A DNA stretch of 64,000 bases, from NCBI GenBank assembly GCA_964016885.1, contig OZ024748.1:37171047-37235046 (forward strand), written 5' to 3'. Made by a program: the position numbers and the translations under genes. This document shows, in pieces, positions 38,471-51,230 of the stretch; the first letter of the stretch is position 1; the number at the start of each line of letters is the position of its first letter. The DNA comes from Eledone cirrhosa. Lineage: Eukaryota > Mollusca > Cephalopoda > Octopoda > Eledonidae. The notes beneath the pieces were generated by a model. It was given only the letters and a program-made list of their open reading frames with translations. It did no database searches and was not told the origin of the DNA.

Positions 38471-41400
38471 GTTAAACTACCTCTAGATCTAGTATGACAA
38501 TGTCAGTGTCAGTGTTAACTACCACAAGATCTAGTATGACAATGTCAGTGTCAGTGTTAATTACCTCTAAATCTGGTATGACAATGTCCGTGTCAGTGTT
38601 AACTACCACTAGATCTAGTATGACAATGTCAGTGTCAGTGTTAACTACCTCAAGATCTAGTGTGACAATGTTAGTGTCAGTGTTAACTACCTCTAGATCT
38701 AGTATGACAATGTCAGTGTCAGTGTTAACTACCACTAGATCTAGTATGACAATGTCAGAGTTAACTACCTCTAGATCTAGTATGACAATGTCAGTGTCAG
38801 TGTTAACTACCTCTAGATATAGTATGACAATGTCAGTGTCAGTGTTAACTACCTCTAGATCTAGTATGACAATGTCAGTGTCAGTGTTAACTACCACAAG
38901 ATCTAGTGTGACAATGTTAGTGTCAGTGTTAACTACCTCTAGATATAGTATGACAATGTCAGTGTCAGTGTTTACTACCTCTAGATCCAGTATGACAATG
39001 TTAGTGTCAGTGTTAACTACCTCTAGATCTAGTGTGACAATGTTAGTGTCAGTGTTAACTACCTCTAGATATAGTATGACAATGTTAGTGTCAGTGTTAA
39101 CTACCTCTAGATCTAGTATGACAATGTTAGTGTCAGTGTTAACTACCTCTAGATCTAGTGTGACAATGTCAGTGTCAGTGTTAACTACCTCTAGATCTAG
39201 TATGACAATGTTAGTGTCAGTGTTAACTATCTCTAGATCTAGTATGACAATGTTAGTGTCAGTGTTAACTACCTCTAGATATAGTATGACAATGTCAGTG
39301 TCAGTGTTAACTACCTCTAGATCTAGTATGACAATGTCAGTGTCAGTGTTAACTACCTCTAGATCTAGTATGACAATGTCAGTGTCAGTGTTAACTACCT
39401 CTAGATCTAGTATGACAATGTCAGTGTCAGTGTTAACTACCACAAGATCTAGTATGACAATGTCAGTGTCAGTGTTAACTACCTCTAAATCTGGTATGAC
39501 AATGTACGTGTCAGTGTTAACTACCACTAGATCTAGTATGACAATGTCAGTGTCAGTGTTAACTACCTCAAGATCTAGTGTGACAATGTTAGTGTCAGTG
39601 TTAACTACCTCTAGATCTAGTATGACAATGTCAGTGTCAGTGTTAACTACCACTAGATCTAGTATGTCAATGTCAGAGTTAACTACCTCTAGATCTAGTA
39701 TGACAATGTCAGTGTCAGTGTTAACTACCTCTAGATCTAGTATGACAATGTCAGTGTCAGTGTTAACTACCTCTAGATCTAGTATGACAATGTCAGTGTC
39801 AGTGTTAACTACCTCTAGATCTAGTGTGACAATGTCAGTGTCAGTGCTAACTACCTCTAGATCTAGTATGACGATGTTAGTGTCAGTGTTAACTATCTCT
39901 AGATCTAGTGTGACAATGTTAGTGTCAGTGTTAACTACCTCTAGATATAGTATGACAATGTCAGTGTCAGTGTTAACTACCTCTAGATCTAGTATGACAA
40001 TGTCAGTGTCAGTGTTAACTACCACAAGATCTAGTGTGACAATGTTAGTGTCAGTGTTAACTACCTCTAGATCTAGTGTGACAATGTCAGTGTCAGTGTT
40101 AACTACCTCTAGATCTAGTATGACAATGTTAGTGTCAGTGTTAACTATCTCTAGATCTAGTGTGACAATGTTAGTGTCAGTGTTAACTACCTCTAGATAT
40201 AGTATGACAATGTCAGTGTCAGTGTTAACTACCTCTAGATCTAGTATGACAATGTCAGTGTCAGTGTTAACTACCACAATATCTAGTGTGACAATGTTAG
40301 TGTCAGTGTTAACTACCTCTAGATATAGTATGACAATGTCAGTGTCAGTGTTTACTACCTCTAGATCTAGTATGACAATGTTAGTGTCAGTGTTAACTAC
40401 CTCTAGATCTAGTGTGACAATGTTTGTGTCAGTGTTAACTACCACTAGATCTAGTATGACAATGTCAGTGTCAGGGTTAACTACCTCAAGATCTAGTGTG
40501 ACAGTGTTAGTGTCAGTGTTAACTACCTCTAGATCTAGTATGACAATGTTAGTGTCAGTGTTAACTACCACTAGATCTAGTATGACAATGTCAGTGGCAG
40601 GGTTAACTACCTCAAGATCTAGTGTGACAATGTCAGTGTCAGTGTTAACTACCTCTAGATCTAGTATGACAATGTCAGTGTCAGTGTTAACTACCTCTAG
40701 ATCTAGTATGACAATGTTAGTGTCAGTGTTAACTACCTCTAGATCTAGTATGACAATGTTAGTGTCAGTGTTAACTACCTCTAGATCTAGTGTGACAATG
40801 TTAGTGTCAGTGTTAACTACCTCTAGATATAGTATGACAATGTCAGTGTCAGTGTTAACTACCTCTAGATCTAGTATGACAATGTCAGTGTCAGTGTTAA
40901 CTACCTCTAGATCTAGTATGACAATGTCAGTGTCAGTGTTAACTACCTCTAGATCTAGTATGACAATGTCAGTGTCAGTGTTAACTACCACAAGATCTAG
41001 TATGACAATGTCAGTGTCAGTGTTAACTACCTCTAAATCTGGTATGACAATGTACGTGTCAGTGTTAACTACCACTAGATCTAGTATGACAATGTCAGTG
41101 TCAGTGTTAACTACCTCAAGATCTAGTGTGACAATGTTAGTGTCAGTGTTAACTACCTCTAGATCTAGTATGACAATGTCAGTGTCAGTGTTAACTACCA
41201 CAAGATCTAGTATGACAATGTCAGTGTCAGTGTTAACTACCTCTAAATCTGGTATGACAATGTACGTGTCAGTGTTAACTACCACTAGATCTAGTATGAC
41301 AATGTTAGTGTCAGTGTTAACTACCTCTAGATCTAGTGTGACAATGTTAGTGTCAGTGTTAACTACCTCAAGATCTAGTGTGACAATGTTAGTGTCATTG

Positions 41401-41651
41401 TTAACTACCTCTAGTTATAGTATGACAATGTTAGTGTCAGTGTTAACTACCTGTAGATCTAGTATGACAATATCAGTGTCAGTGTTAACTACCTCTAGAT
41501 CTAGTAGGACAATGTTAGTGTCAGTGTTATCTACCTCTAGATCTAGTATGACAATGTCAGTGTCAGTGTTAACTACCTCTAGATCTAGTGAGACGATGTT
41601 AGTGTCAGTGTTAACTACCTCTAGATCTAGTATGACAATGTCAGTGTCAGT
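38471..41651. repeat. HOR block, family B, ending at a lost marker
   Basis: It repeats much of the preceding block, including TGTTTGTG (near 40,423), GACAGTG (near 40,500) and TAGGACA (near 41,505). At the end the 43-bp marker is absent: a single ordinary monomer stands between the GAGACG tail unit and the ACCACAAG head unit, where other boundaries have the marker plus an ordinary unit. A private GTTAATTACC change near 38,558 is shared with the next block (near 41,697), so the two heads are direct copies. Confidence 0.86.
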
Positions 41652-44600
41652 GTTAACTACCACAAGATCTAGTATGACAATGTCAGTGTCAGTGTTAATT
41701 ACCTCTAAATCTGGTATGACAATGTCCGTGTCAGTGTTAACTACCACTAGATCTAGTATGACAATGTCAGTGTCAGTGTTAACTACCTCAAGATCTAGTG
41801 TGACAATGTTAGTGTCAGTGTTAACTACCTCTAGATCTAGTATGACAATGTCAGTGTCAGTGTTAACTACCACTAGATCTAGTATGACAATGTCAGAGTT
41901 AACTACCTCTAGATCTAGTATGACAATGTCAGTGTCAGTGTTAACTACCTCTAGATCTAGTATGACAATGTCAGTGTCAGTGTTAACTACCTCTAGATCT
42001 AGTATGACAATGTCAGTGTCAGTGTTAACTACCTCTAGATCTAGTGTGACAATGTCAGTGTCAGTGTTAACTACCTCTAGATCTAGTATGACAATGTTAG
42101 TGTCAGTGTTAACAATCTCTAGATCTAGTGTGACAATGTTAGTGTCAGTGTTAACTACCTCTAGATCTAGTATGACAATGTCAGTGTCAGTGTTAACTAC
42201 CACTAGATCTAGTATGACAATGTCAGAGTTAACTACCTCTAGATCTAGTATGACAATGTCAGTGTCAGTGTTAACTACCTCTAGATATAGTATGACAATG
42301 TCAGTGTCAGTGTTAACTACCTCTAGATCTAGTATGACAATGTCAGTGTCAGTGTTAACTACCACAAGATCTAGTGTGACAATGTTAGTGTCAGTGTTAA
42401 CTACCTCTAGATATAGTATGACAATGTCAGTGTCAGTGTTTACTACCTCTAGATCCAGTATGACAATGTTAGTGTCAGTGTTAACTACCTCTAGATCTAG
42501 TGTGACAATGTTAGTGTCAGTGTTAACTACCTCTAGATATAGTATGACAATGTTAGTGTCAGTGTTAACTACCTCTAGATCTAGTATGACAATGTTAGTG
42601 TCAGTGTTAACTACCTCTAGATCTAGTGTGACAATGTCAGTGTCAGTGTTAACTACCTCTAGATCTAGTATGACAATGTTAGTGTCAGTGTTAACTACCT
42701 CTAGATCTAGTATGACAATGTCAGTGTCAGTGTTAACTACCTCTAGATCTAGTATGACAATGTCAGTGTCAGTGTTAACTACCTCTAGATCTAGTATGAC
42801 AATGTCAGTGTCAGTGTTAACTACCACAAGATCTAGTATGACAATGTCAGTGTCAGTGTTAACTACCTCTAAATCTGGTATGACAATGTACGTGTCAGTG
42901 TTAACTACCACTAGATCTAGTATGACAATGTCAGTGTCAGTGTTAACTACCTCAAGATCTAGTGTGACAATGTTAGTGTCAGTGTTAACTACCTCTAGAT
43001 CTAGTATGACAATGTCAGTGTCAGTGTTAACTACCACTAGATCTAGTATGTCAATGTCAGAGTTAACTACCTCTAGATCTAGTATGACAATGTCAGTGTC
43101 AGTGTTAACTACCTCTAGATCTAGTATGACAATGTCAGTGTCAGTGTTAACTACCTCTAGATCTAGTATGACAATGTCAGTGTCAGTGTTAACTACCTCT
43201 AGATCTAGTGTGACAATGTCAGTGTCAGTGCTAACTACCTCTAGATCTAGTATGACGATGTTAGTGTCAGTGTTAACTATCTCTAGATCTAGTGTGACAA
43301 TGTTAGTGTCAGTGTTAACTACCTCTAGATATAGTATGACAATGTCAGTGTCAGTGTTAACTACCTCTAGATCTAGTATGACAATGTCAGTGTCAGTGTT
43401 AACTACCACAAGATCTAGTGTGACAATGTTAGTGTCAGTGTTAACTACCTCTAGATATAGTATGACAATGTCAATGTCAGTGTTTACTACCTCTAGATCC
43501 AGTATGACAATGTTAGTGTCAGTGTTAACTACCTCTAGATCTAGTGTGACAATGTTAGTGTCAGTGTTAACTACCTCTAGATATAGTATGACAATGTTAG
43601 TGTCAGTGTTAACTACCTCTAGATCTAGTATGACAATGTTAGTGTCAGTGTTAACTACCTCTAGATCTAGTGTGACAATGTCAGTGTCAGTGTTAACTAC
43701 CTCTAGATCTAGTATGACAATGTTAGTGTCAGTGTTAACTATCTCTAGATCTAGTGTGACAATGTTAGTGTCAGTGTTAACTACCTCTAGATATAGTATG
43801 ACAATGTCAGTGTCAGTGTTAACTACCTCTAGATCTAGTATGACAATGTCAGTGTCAGTGTTAACTACCTCTAGATCTAGTATGACAATGTCAGTGTCAG
43901 TGTTAACTACCTCTAGATCTAGTATGACAATGTCAGTGTCAGTGTTAACTACCACAAGATCTAGTATGACAATGTCAGTGTCAGTCTTAACTACCTCTAA
44001 ATCTGGTATGACAATGTCCGTGTCAGTGTTAACTACCACTAGATCTAGTATGACAATGTCAGTGTCAGTGTTAACTACCTCAAGATCTAGTGTGACAATG
44101 TTAGTGTCAGTGTTAACTACCTCTAGATCTAGTATGACAATGTCAGTGTCAGTGTTAACTACCACTAGATCTAGTATGACAATGTCAGAGTTAACTACCT
44201 CTAGATCTAGTATGACAATGTCAGTGTCAGTGTTAACTACCTCTAGATCTAGTATGACAATGTTAGTGTCAGTGTTAACTATCTCTAGATCTAGTGTGAC
44301 AATGTCAGTGTCAGTGTTAACTACCTCTAGATCTAGTATGACAATGTCAGTGTCAGTGTTAACTACCACAATATCTAGTGTGACAATGTTAGTGTCAGTG
44401 TTAACTACCTCTAGATATAGTATGACAATGTCAGTGTCAGTGTTTACTACCTCTAGATCTAGTATGACAATGTTAGTGTCAGTGTTAACTACCTCTAGAT
44501 CTAGTGTGACAATGTTAGTGTCAGTGTTAACTACCTCTAGATATAGTATGACAATGTTAGTGTCAGTGTTAACTACCTCTAGATCTAGTATGACAATGTT

Positions 44601-45533
44601 AGTGTCAGTGTTAACTACCTCTAGATCTAGTGTGACGATGTTAGTGTCAGTGTTAACTACCTCCAAATGGAGTATGACAATGTCAGTGTCAGTGTTAACT
44701 ACCTCTAGATCTAGTATGACAATGTCAGTGTCATGGTTAACTACCTCTAGATCTAGTGTGACAATGTTAGTGTCAGTGTTAACTACCACAAGATCTAGTA
44801 TGACAATGTCAGTGTCAGTGTTAACTACCTCTAGATCTAGTATGACAATGTTAGTGTCAGTGTTAACTACCACTAGATCTAGTATGACAATGTCAGTGTC
44901 AGGGTTAACTACCTCAAGATCTAGTGTGACAATGTTAGTGTCAGTGTTAACTACCTCTAGATCTAGTATGACAATGTTAGTGTCTGTGTTACCTACCACT
45001 AGATCTAGTATGACAATGTCAGTGGCAGGGTTAACTACCTCAAGATCTAGTGTGACAATGTCAGTGTCAGTGTTAACTACCTCTAGATCTAGTATGACAA
45101 TGTCAGTGTCAGTGTTAACTACCTCTAGATCTAGTATGACAATGTTAGTGTCAGTGTTAACTACCTCTAGATCTAGTATGACAATGTTAGTGTCAGTGTT
45201 AACTACCTCTAGATCTAGTGTGACAATGTTAGTGTCAGTGTTAACTACCTCAAGATCTAGTGTGACAATGTTAGTGTCATTGTTAACTACCTCTAGTTAT
45301 AGTATGACAATGTTAGTGTCAGTGTTAACTACCTGTAGATCTAGTATGACAATATCAGTGTCAGTGTTAACTACCTCTAGATCTAGTATGACAATGTTAG
45401 TGTCAGTGTTATCTACCTCTAGATCTAGTATGACAATGTCAGTGTCAGTGTTAACTACCTCTAGATCTAGTGAGACGATGTTAGTGTCAGTGTTAACTAC
45501 CTCTAGATCTAGTATGACAATGTCAGTGTCAGT
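41652..45533. repeat. HOR block, family B, resembling the 25584 block
   Basis: The stretch from 38471 to 45533 fits 169 monomers with six 36-bp units and one extra base. This second part follows the 25584-29592 block in order: the AACAATCTC variant (near 42,112; compare 26,088), four 36-bp units, CCAAATGG near 44,662 and GTTACCTACC near 44,990. It is shorter by two monomers near 42.7 kb and by the collapsed marker. Confidence 0.85.
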
Positions 45534-47460
45534 GTTAAACTACCTCTAGATCTAGTATGACAATGTCAGTGTCAGTGTTAACTACCACAAGATCTAGTAT
45601 GACAATGTCAGTGTCAGTGTTAACTACCTCTAAATCTGGTATGACAATGTGCGTGTCAGTGTTAACTACCACTAGATCTAGTATGACAATGTCAGTGTCA
45701 GTGTTAACTACCTCAAGATCTAGTGTGACAATGTTAGTGTCAGTGTTAACTACCTCTAGATCTAGTATGACAATGTCAGTGTCAGTGTTAACTACCACTA
45801 GATCTAGTATGACAATGTCAGAGTTAACTACCTCTAGATCTAGTATGACAATGTCAGTGTCAGTGTTAACTACCTCTAGATCTAGTATGACAATATCAGT
45901 GTCAGTGTTAACTACCTCTAGATCTAGTATGACAATGTCAGTGTCAGTGTTAACTACCTCTAGATCTAGTGTGACAATGTCAGTGTCAGTGTTAACTACC
46001 TCTAGATCTAGTATGACAATGTTAGTGTCAGTGTTAACTATCTCTAGATCTAGTGTGACAATGTTAGTGTCAGTGTTAACTACCTCTAGATATAGTATGA
46101 CAATGTCAGTGTCAGTGTTAACTACCTCTAGATCTAGTATGACAATGTCAGTGTCAGTGTTAACTACCACAAGATCTAGTGTGACAATGTTAGTGTCAGT
46201 GTTAACTACCTCTAGATATAGTATGACAATGTCAGTGTCAGTGTTTACTACCTCTAGATCCAGTATGACAATGTTAGTGTCAGTGTTAACTACCACAAGA
46301 TCTAGTGTGACAATGTTAGTGTCAGTGTTAACTACCTCTAGATATAGTATGACAATGTCAGTGTCAGTGTTTACTACCTCTAGATCTAGTATGACAATGT
46401 TAGTGTCAGTGTTAACTACCTCTAGATCTAGTGTGACAATGTTAGTGTCAGTGTTAACTACCTCTAGATATAGTATGACAATGTTAGTGTCAGTGTTAAC
46501 TACCTCTAGATCTAGTATGACAATGTTAGTGTCAGTGTTAACTACCTCTAGATCTAGTGTGACAATGTTAGTGTCAGTGTTAACTACCTCCAAATAGAGT
46601 ATGACAATGTCAGTGTCAGTGTTAACTACCTCTAGATCTAGTATGACAATGTCAGTGTCATGGTTAACTACCTCTAGATCTAGTGTGACAATGTTAGTGT
46701 CAGTGTTAACTACCACTAGATCTAGTATGACAATGTCAGTGTCAGTGTTAACTACCTCTAGATCTAGTATGACAATGTTAGTGTCAGTGTTAACTACCAC
46801 TAGATCTAGTATGACAATGTCAGTGTCAGGGTTAACTACCTCAAGATCTAGTGTGACAATGTTAGTGTCAGTGTTAACTACCTCTAGATCTAGTATGATA
46901 ATGTTAGTGTCAGTGTTAACTACCACTAGATCTAGTATGACAATGTCAGTGGCAGGGTTAACTACCTCAAGATCTAGTGTGACAATGTCAGTGTCAGTGT
47001 TAACTACCTCTAGATCTAGTATGACAATGTCAGTGTCAGTGTTAACTACCTCTAGATCTAGTATGACAATGTTAGTGTCAGTGTTAACTACCTCTAGATC
47101 TAGTATGACAATGTTAGTGTCAGTGTTAACTACCTCTAGATCTAGTGTGACAATGTTAGTGTCAGTGTTAACTACCTCAAGATCTAGTGTGACAATGTTA
47201 GTGTCATTGTTAACTACCTCTAGTTATAGTATGACAATGTTAGTGTCAGTGTTAACTACCTGTAGATCTAGTATGACAATATCAGTGTCAGTGTTAACTA
47301 CCTCTAGATCTAGTATGACAATGTTAGTGTCAGTGTAATCTACCTCTAGATCTAGTATGACAATGTCAGTGTCAGTGTTAACTACCTCTAGATCTAGTGA
47401 GACGATGTTAGTGTCAGTGTTAACTACCTCTAGATCTAGTATGACAATGTCAGTGTCAGT
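45534..47460. repeat. HOR block, family B, 1,927 bp (46 monomers)
   Basis: Third exact-length copy, with CCAAATAG (TAG at 46595-46597) and ATGATAATG, so closest to the 29593 block. Private changes are TGCGTG near 45,650, an extra ATATCAG near 45,893 and GTAATCTACC near 47,335, where other blocks have GTTATCTACC. Confidence 0.9.
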
Positions 47461-50400
47461 GTTAAACTACCTCTAGATCTAGTATGACAATGTCAGTGTC
47501 AGTGTTAACTACCACAAGATCTAGTATGACAATGTCAGTGTCAGTGTTAACTACCTCTAAATCTGGTATGACAATGTCCGTGTCAGTGTTAACTACCACT
47601 AGATCTAGTATGACAATGTCAGTGTCAGTGTTAACTACCTCAAGATCTAGTGTGACAATGTTAGTGTCAGTGTTAACTACCTCTAGATCTAGTATGACAA
47701 TGTCAGTGTCAGTGTTAACTACCACTAGATCTAGTATGACAATGTCAGAGTTAACTACCTCTAGATCTAGTATGACAATGTCAGTGTCAGTGTTAACTAC
47801 CTCTAGATCTAGTATGACAATGTCAGTGTCAGTGTTAACTACCTCTAGATCTAGTATGACAATGTCAGTGTCAGTGTTAACTACCTCTAGATCTAGTGTG
47901 ACAATGTCAGTGTCAGTGTTAACTACCTCTAGATCTAGTATGACAATGTTAGTGTCAGTGTTAACTATCTCTAGATCTAGTGTGACAATGTTAGTGTCAG
48001 TGTTAACTACCTCTAGATATAGTATGACAATGTCAGTGTCAGTGTTAACTACCTCTAGATCTAGTATGACAATGTCAGTGTCAGTGTTAACTACCACAAG
48101 ATCTAGTGTGACAATGTTAGTGTCAGTGTTAACTACCTCTAGATATAGTATGACAATGTCAGTGTCAGTGTTTACTACCTCTAGATCCAGTATGACAATG
48201 TTAGTGTCAGTGTTAACTACCTCTAGATCTAGTGTGACAATGTTAGTGTCAGTGTTAACTACCTCTAGATATAGTATGACAATGTTAGTGTCAGTGTTAA
48301 CTACCTCTAGATCTAGTATGACAATGTTAGTGTCAGTGTTAACTACCTCTAGATCTAGTGTGACAATGTCAGTGTCAGTGTTAACTACCTCTAGATCTAG
48401 TATGACAATGTTAGTGTCAGTGTTAACTATCTCTAGATCTAGTGTGACAATGTTAGTGTCAGTGTTAACTACCTCTAGATATAGTATGACAATGTCAGTG
48501 TCAGTGTTAACTACCTCTAGATCTAGTATGACAATGTCAGTGTCAGTGTTAACTACCTCTAGATCTAGTATGACAATGTCAGTGTCAGTGTTAACTACCT
48601 CTAGATCTAGTATGACAATGTCAGTGTCAGTGTTAACTACCACAAGATCTAGTATGACAATGTCAGTGTCAGTGTTAACTACCTCTAAATCTGGTATGAC
48701 AATGTACGTGTCAGTGTTAACTACCACTAGATCTAGTATGACAATGTCAGTGTCAGTGTTAACTACCTCAAGATCTAGTGTGACAATGTTAGTGTCAGTG
48801 TTAACTACCTCTAGATCTAGTATGACAATGTCAGTGTCAGTGTTAACTACCACTAGATCTAGTATGTCAATGTCAGAGTTAACTACCTCTAGATCTAGTA
48901 TGACAATGTCAGTGTCAGTGTTAACTACCTCTAGATCTAGTATGACAATGTCAGTGTCAGTGTTAACTACCTCTAGATCTAGTATGACAATGTCAGTGTC
49001 AGTGTTAACTACCTCTAGATCTAGTGTGACAATGTCAGTGTCAGTGTTAACTACCTCTAGATCTAGTATGACAATGTTAGTGTCAGTGTTAACTATCTCT
49101 AGATCTAGTGTGACAATGTTAGTGTCAGTGTTAACTACCTCTAGATATAGTATGACAATGTCAGTGTCAGTGTTAACTACCTCTAGATCTAGTATGACAA
49201 TGTCAGTGTCAGTGTTAACTACCACAATATCTAGTGTGACAATGTTAGTGTCAGTGTTAACTACCTCTAGATATAGTATGACAATGTCAGTGTCAGTGTT
49301 TACTACCTCTAGATCTAGTATGACAATGTTAGTGTCAGTGTTAACTACCTCTAGATCTAGTGTGACAATGTTAGTGTCAGTGTTAACTACCTCTAGATAT
49401 AGTATGACAATGTCAGTGTCAGTGTTAACTACCTCTAGATCTAGTATGACAATGTCAGTGTCAGTGTTAACTACCACAATATCTAGTGTGACAATGTTAG
49501 TGTCAGTGTTAACTACCTCTAGATATAGTATGACAATGTCAGTGTCAGTGTTTACTACCTCTAGATCTAGTATGACAATGTTAGTGTCAGTGTTAACTAC
49601 CTCTAGATCTAGTATGATAATGTTAGTGTCAGTGTTAACTACCACTAGATCTAGTATGACAATGTCAGTGGCAGGGTTAACTACCTCAAGATCTAGTGTG
49701 ACAATGTCAGTGTCAGTGTTAACTACCTCTAGATCTAGTATGACAATGTCAGTGTCAGTGTTAACTACCTCTAGATCTAGTATGACAATGTTAGTGTCAG
49801 TGTTAACTACCTCTAGATCTAGTATGACAATGTTAGTGTCAGTGTTAACTACCTCTAGATCTAGTGTGACAATGTTAGTGTCAGTGTTAACTACCTCAAG
49901 ATCTAGTGTGACAATGTTAGTGTCATTGTTAACTACCTCTAGTTATAGTATGACAATGTTAGTGTCAGTGTTAACTACCTGTAGATCTAGTATGACAATA
50001 TCAGTGTCAGTGTTAACTATCTCTAGATCTAGTATGACAATGTTAGTGTCAGTGTTATCTACCTCTAGATCTAGTATGACAATGTCAGTGTCAGTGTTAA
50101 CTACCTCTAGATCTAGTATGACAATGTTAGTGTCAGTGTTAACTATCTCTAGATCTAGTGTGACAATGTTAGTGTCAGTGTTAACTACCACAATATCTAG
50201 TGTGACAATGTTAGTGTCAGTGTTAACTACCTCTAGATATAGTATGACAATGTCAGTGTCAGTGTTTACTACCTCTAGATCTAGTATGACAATGTTAGTG
50301 TCAGTGTTAACTACCTCTAGATCTAGTGTGACAATGTTAGTGTCAGTGTTAACTACCTCTAGATCTAGTATGACAATGTCAGTGTCAGTGTTAACTACCT

Positions 50401-51230
50401 CTAGATCTAGTATGACAATGTCAGTGTCATGGTTAACTACCTCTAGATCTAGTGTGACAATGTTAGTGTCAGTGTTAACTACCACTAGATCTAGTATGAC
50501 AATGTCAGTGTCAGTGTTAACTACCTCTAGATCTAGTATGACAATGTTAGTGTCAGTGTTAACTACCACTAGATCTAGTATGACAATGTCAGTGTCAGGG
50601 TTAACTACCTCAAGATCTAGTGTGACAATGTTAGTGTCAGTGTTAACTACCTCTAGATCTAGTATGACAATGTTAGTGTCAGTGTTAACTACCACTAGAT
50701 CTAGTATGACAATGTCAGTGGCAGGGTTAACTACCTCACGATCTAGTGTGACAATGTCAGTGTCAGTGTTAACTACCTCTAGATCTAGTATGACAATGTC
50801 AGTGTCAGTGTTAACTACCTCTAGATCTAGTATGACAATGTTAGTGTCAGTGTTAACTACCTCTAGATCTAGTATGACAATGTTAGTGTCAGTGTTAACT
50901 ACCTCTAGATCTAGTGTGACAATGTTAGTGTCAGTGTTAACTACCTCAAGATCTATTGTGACAATGTTAGTGTCATTGTTAACTACCTCTAGTTATAGTA
51001 TGACAATGTTAGTGTCAGTGTTAACTACCTGTAGATCTAGTATGACAATATCAGTGTCAGTGTTAACTACCTCTTTGATCTAGTATGACAATGTTAGTGT
51101 CAGTGTTATCTACCTCTAGATCTAGTATGACAATGTCAGTGTCAGTGTTAACTACCTCTAGATCTAGTGAGACGATGTTAGTGTCAGTGTTAACTACCTC
51201 TAGATCTAGTATGACAATGTCAGTGTCAGT
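47461..51230. repeat. HOR block, family B, 3,770 bp (90 monomers), first of the right-end group
   Basis: First block with the right-end private set: CACGATC near 50,736, AGATCTATTGTG near 50,951 and the one-base insertion CTCTTTGATC at 51071-51080. Length fits 90 monomers with two 36-bp units and two extra bases (marker plus CTCTTTGATC). A TTATCTACC tail unit inside, near 50,055, shows that two block tails are joined here. Confidence 0.87.
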
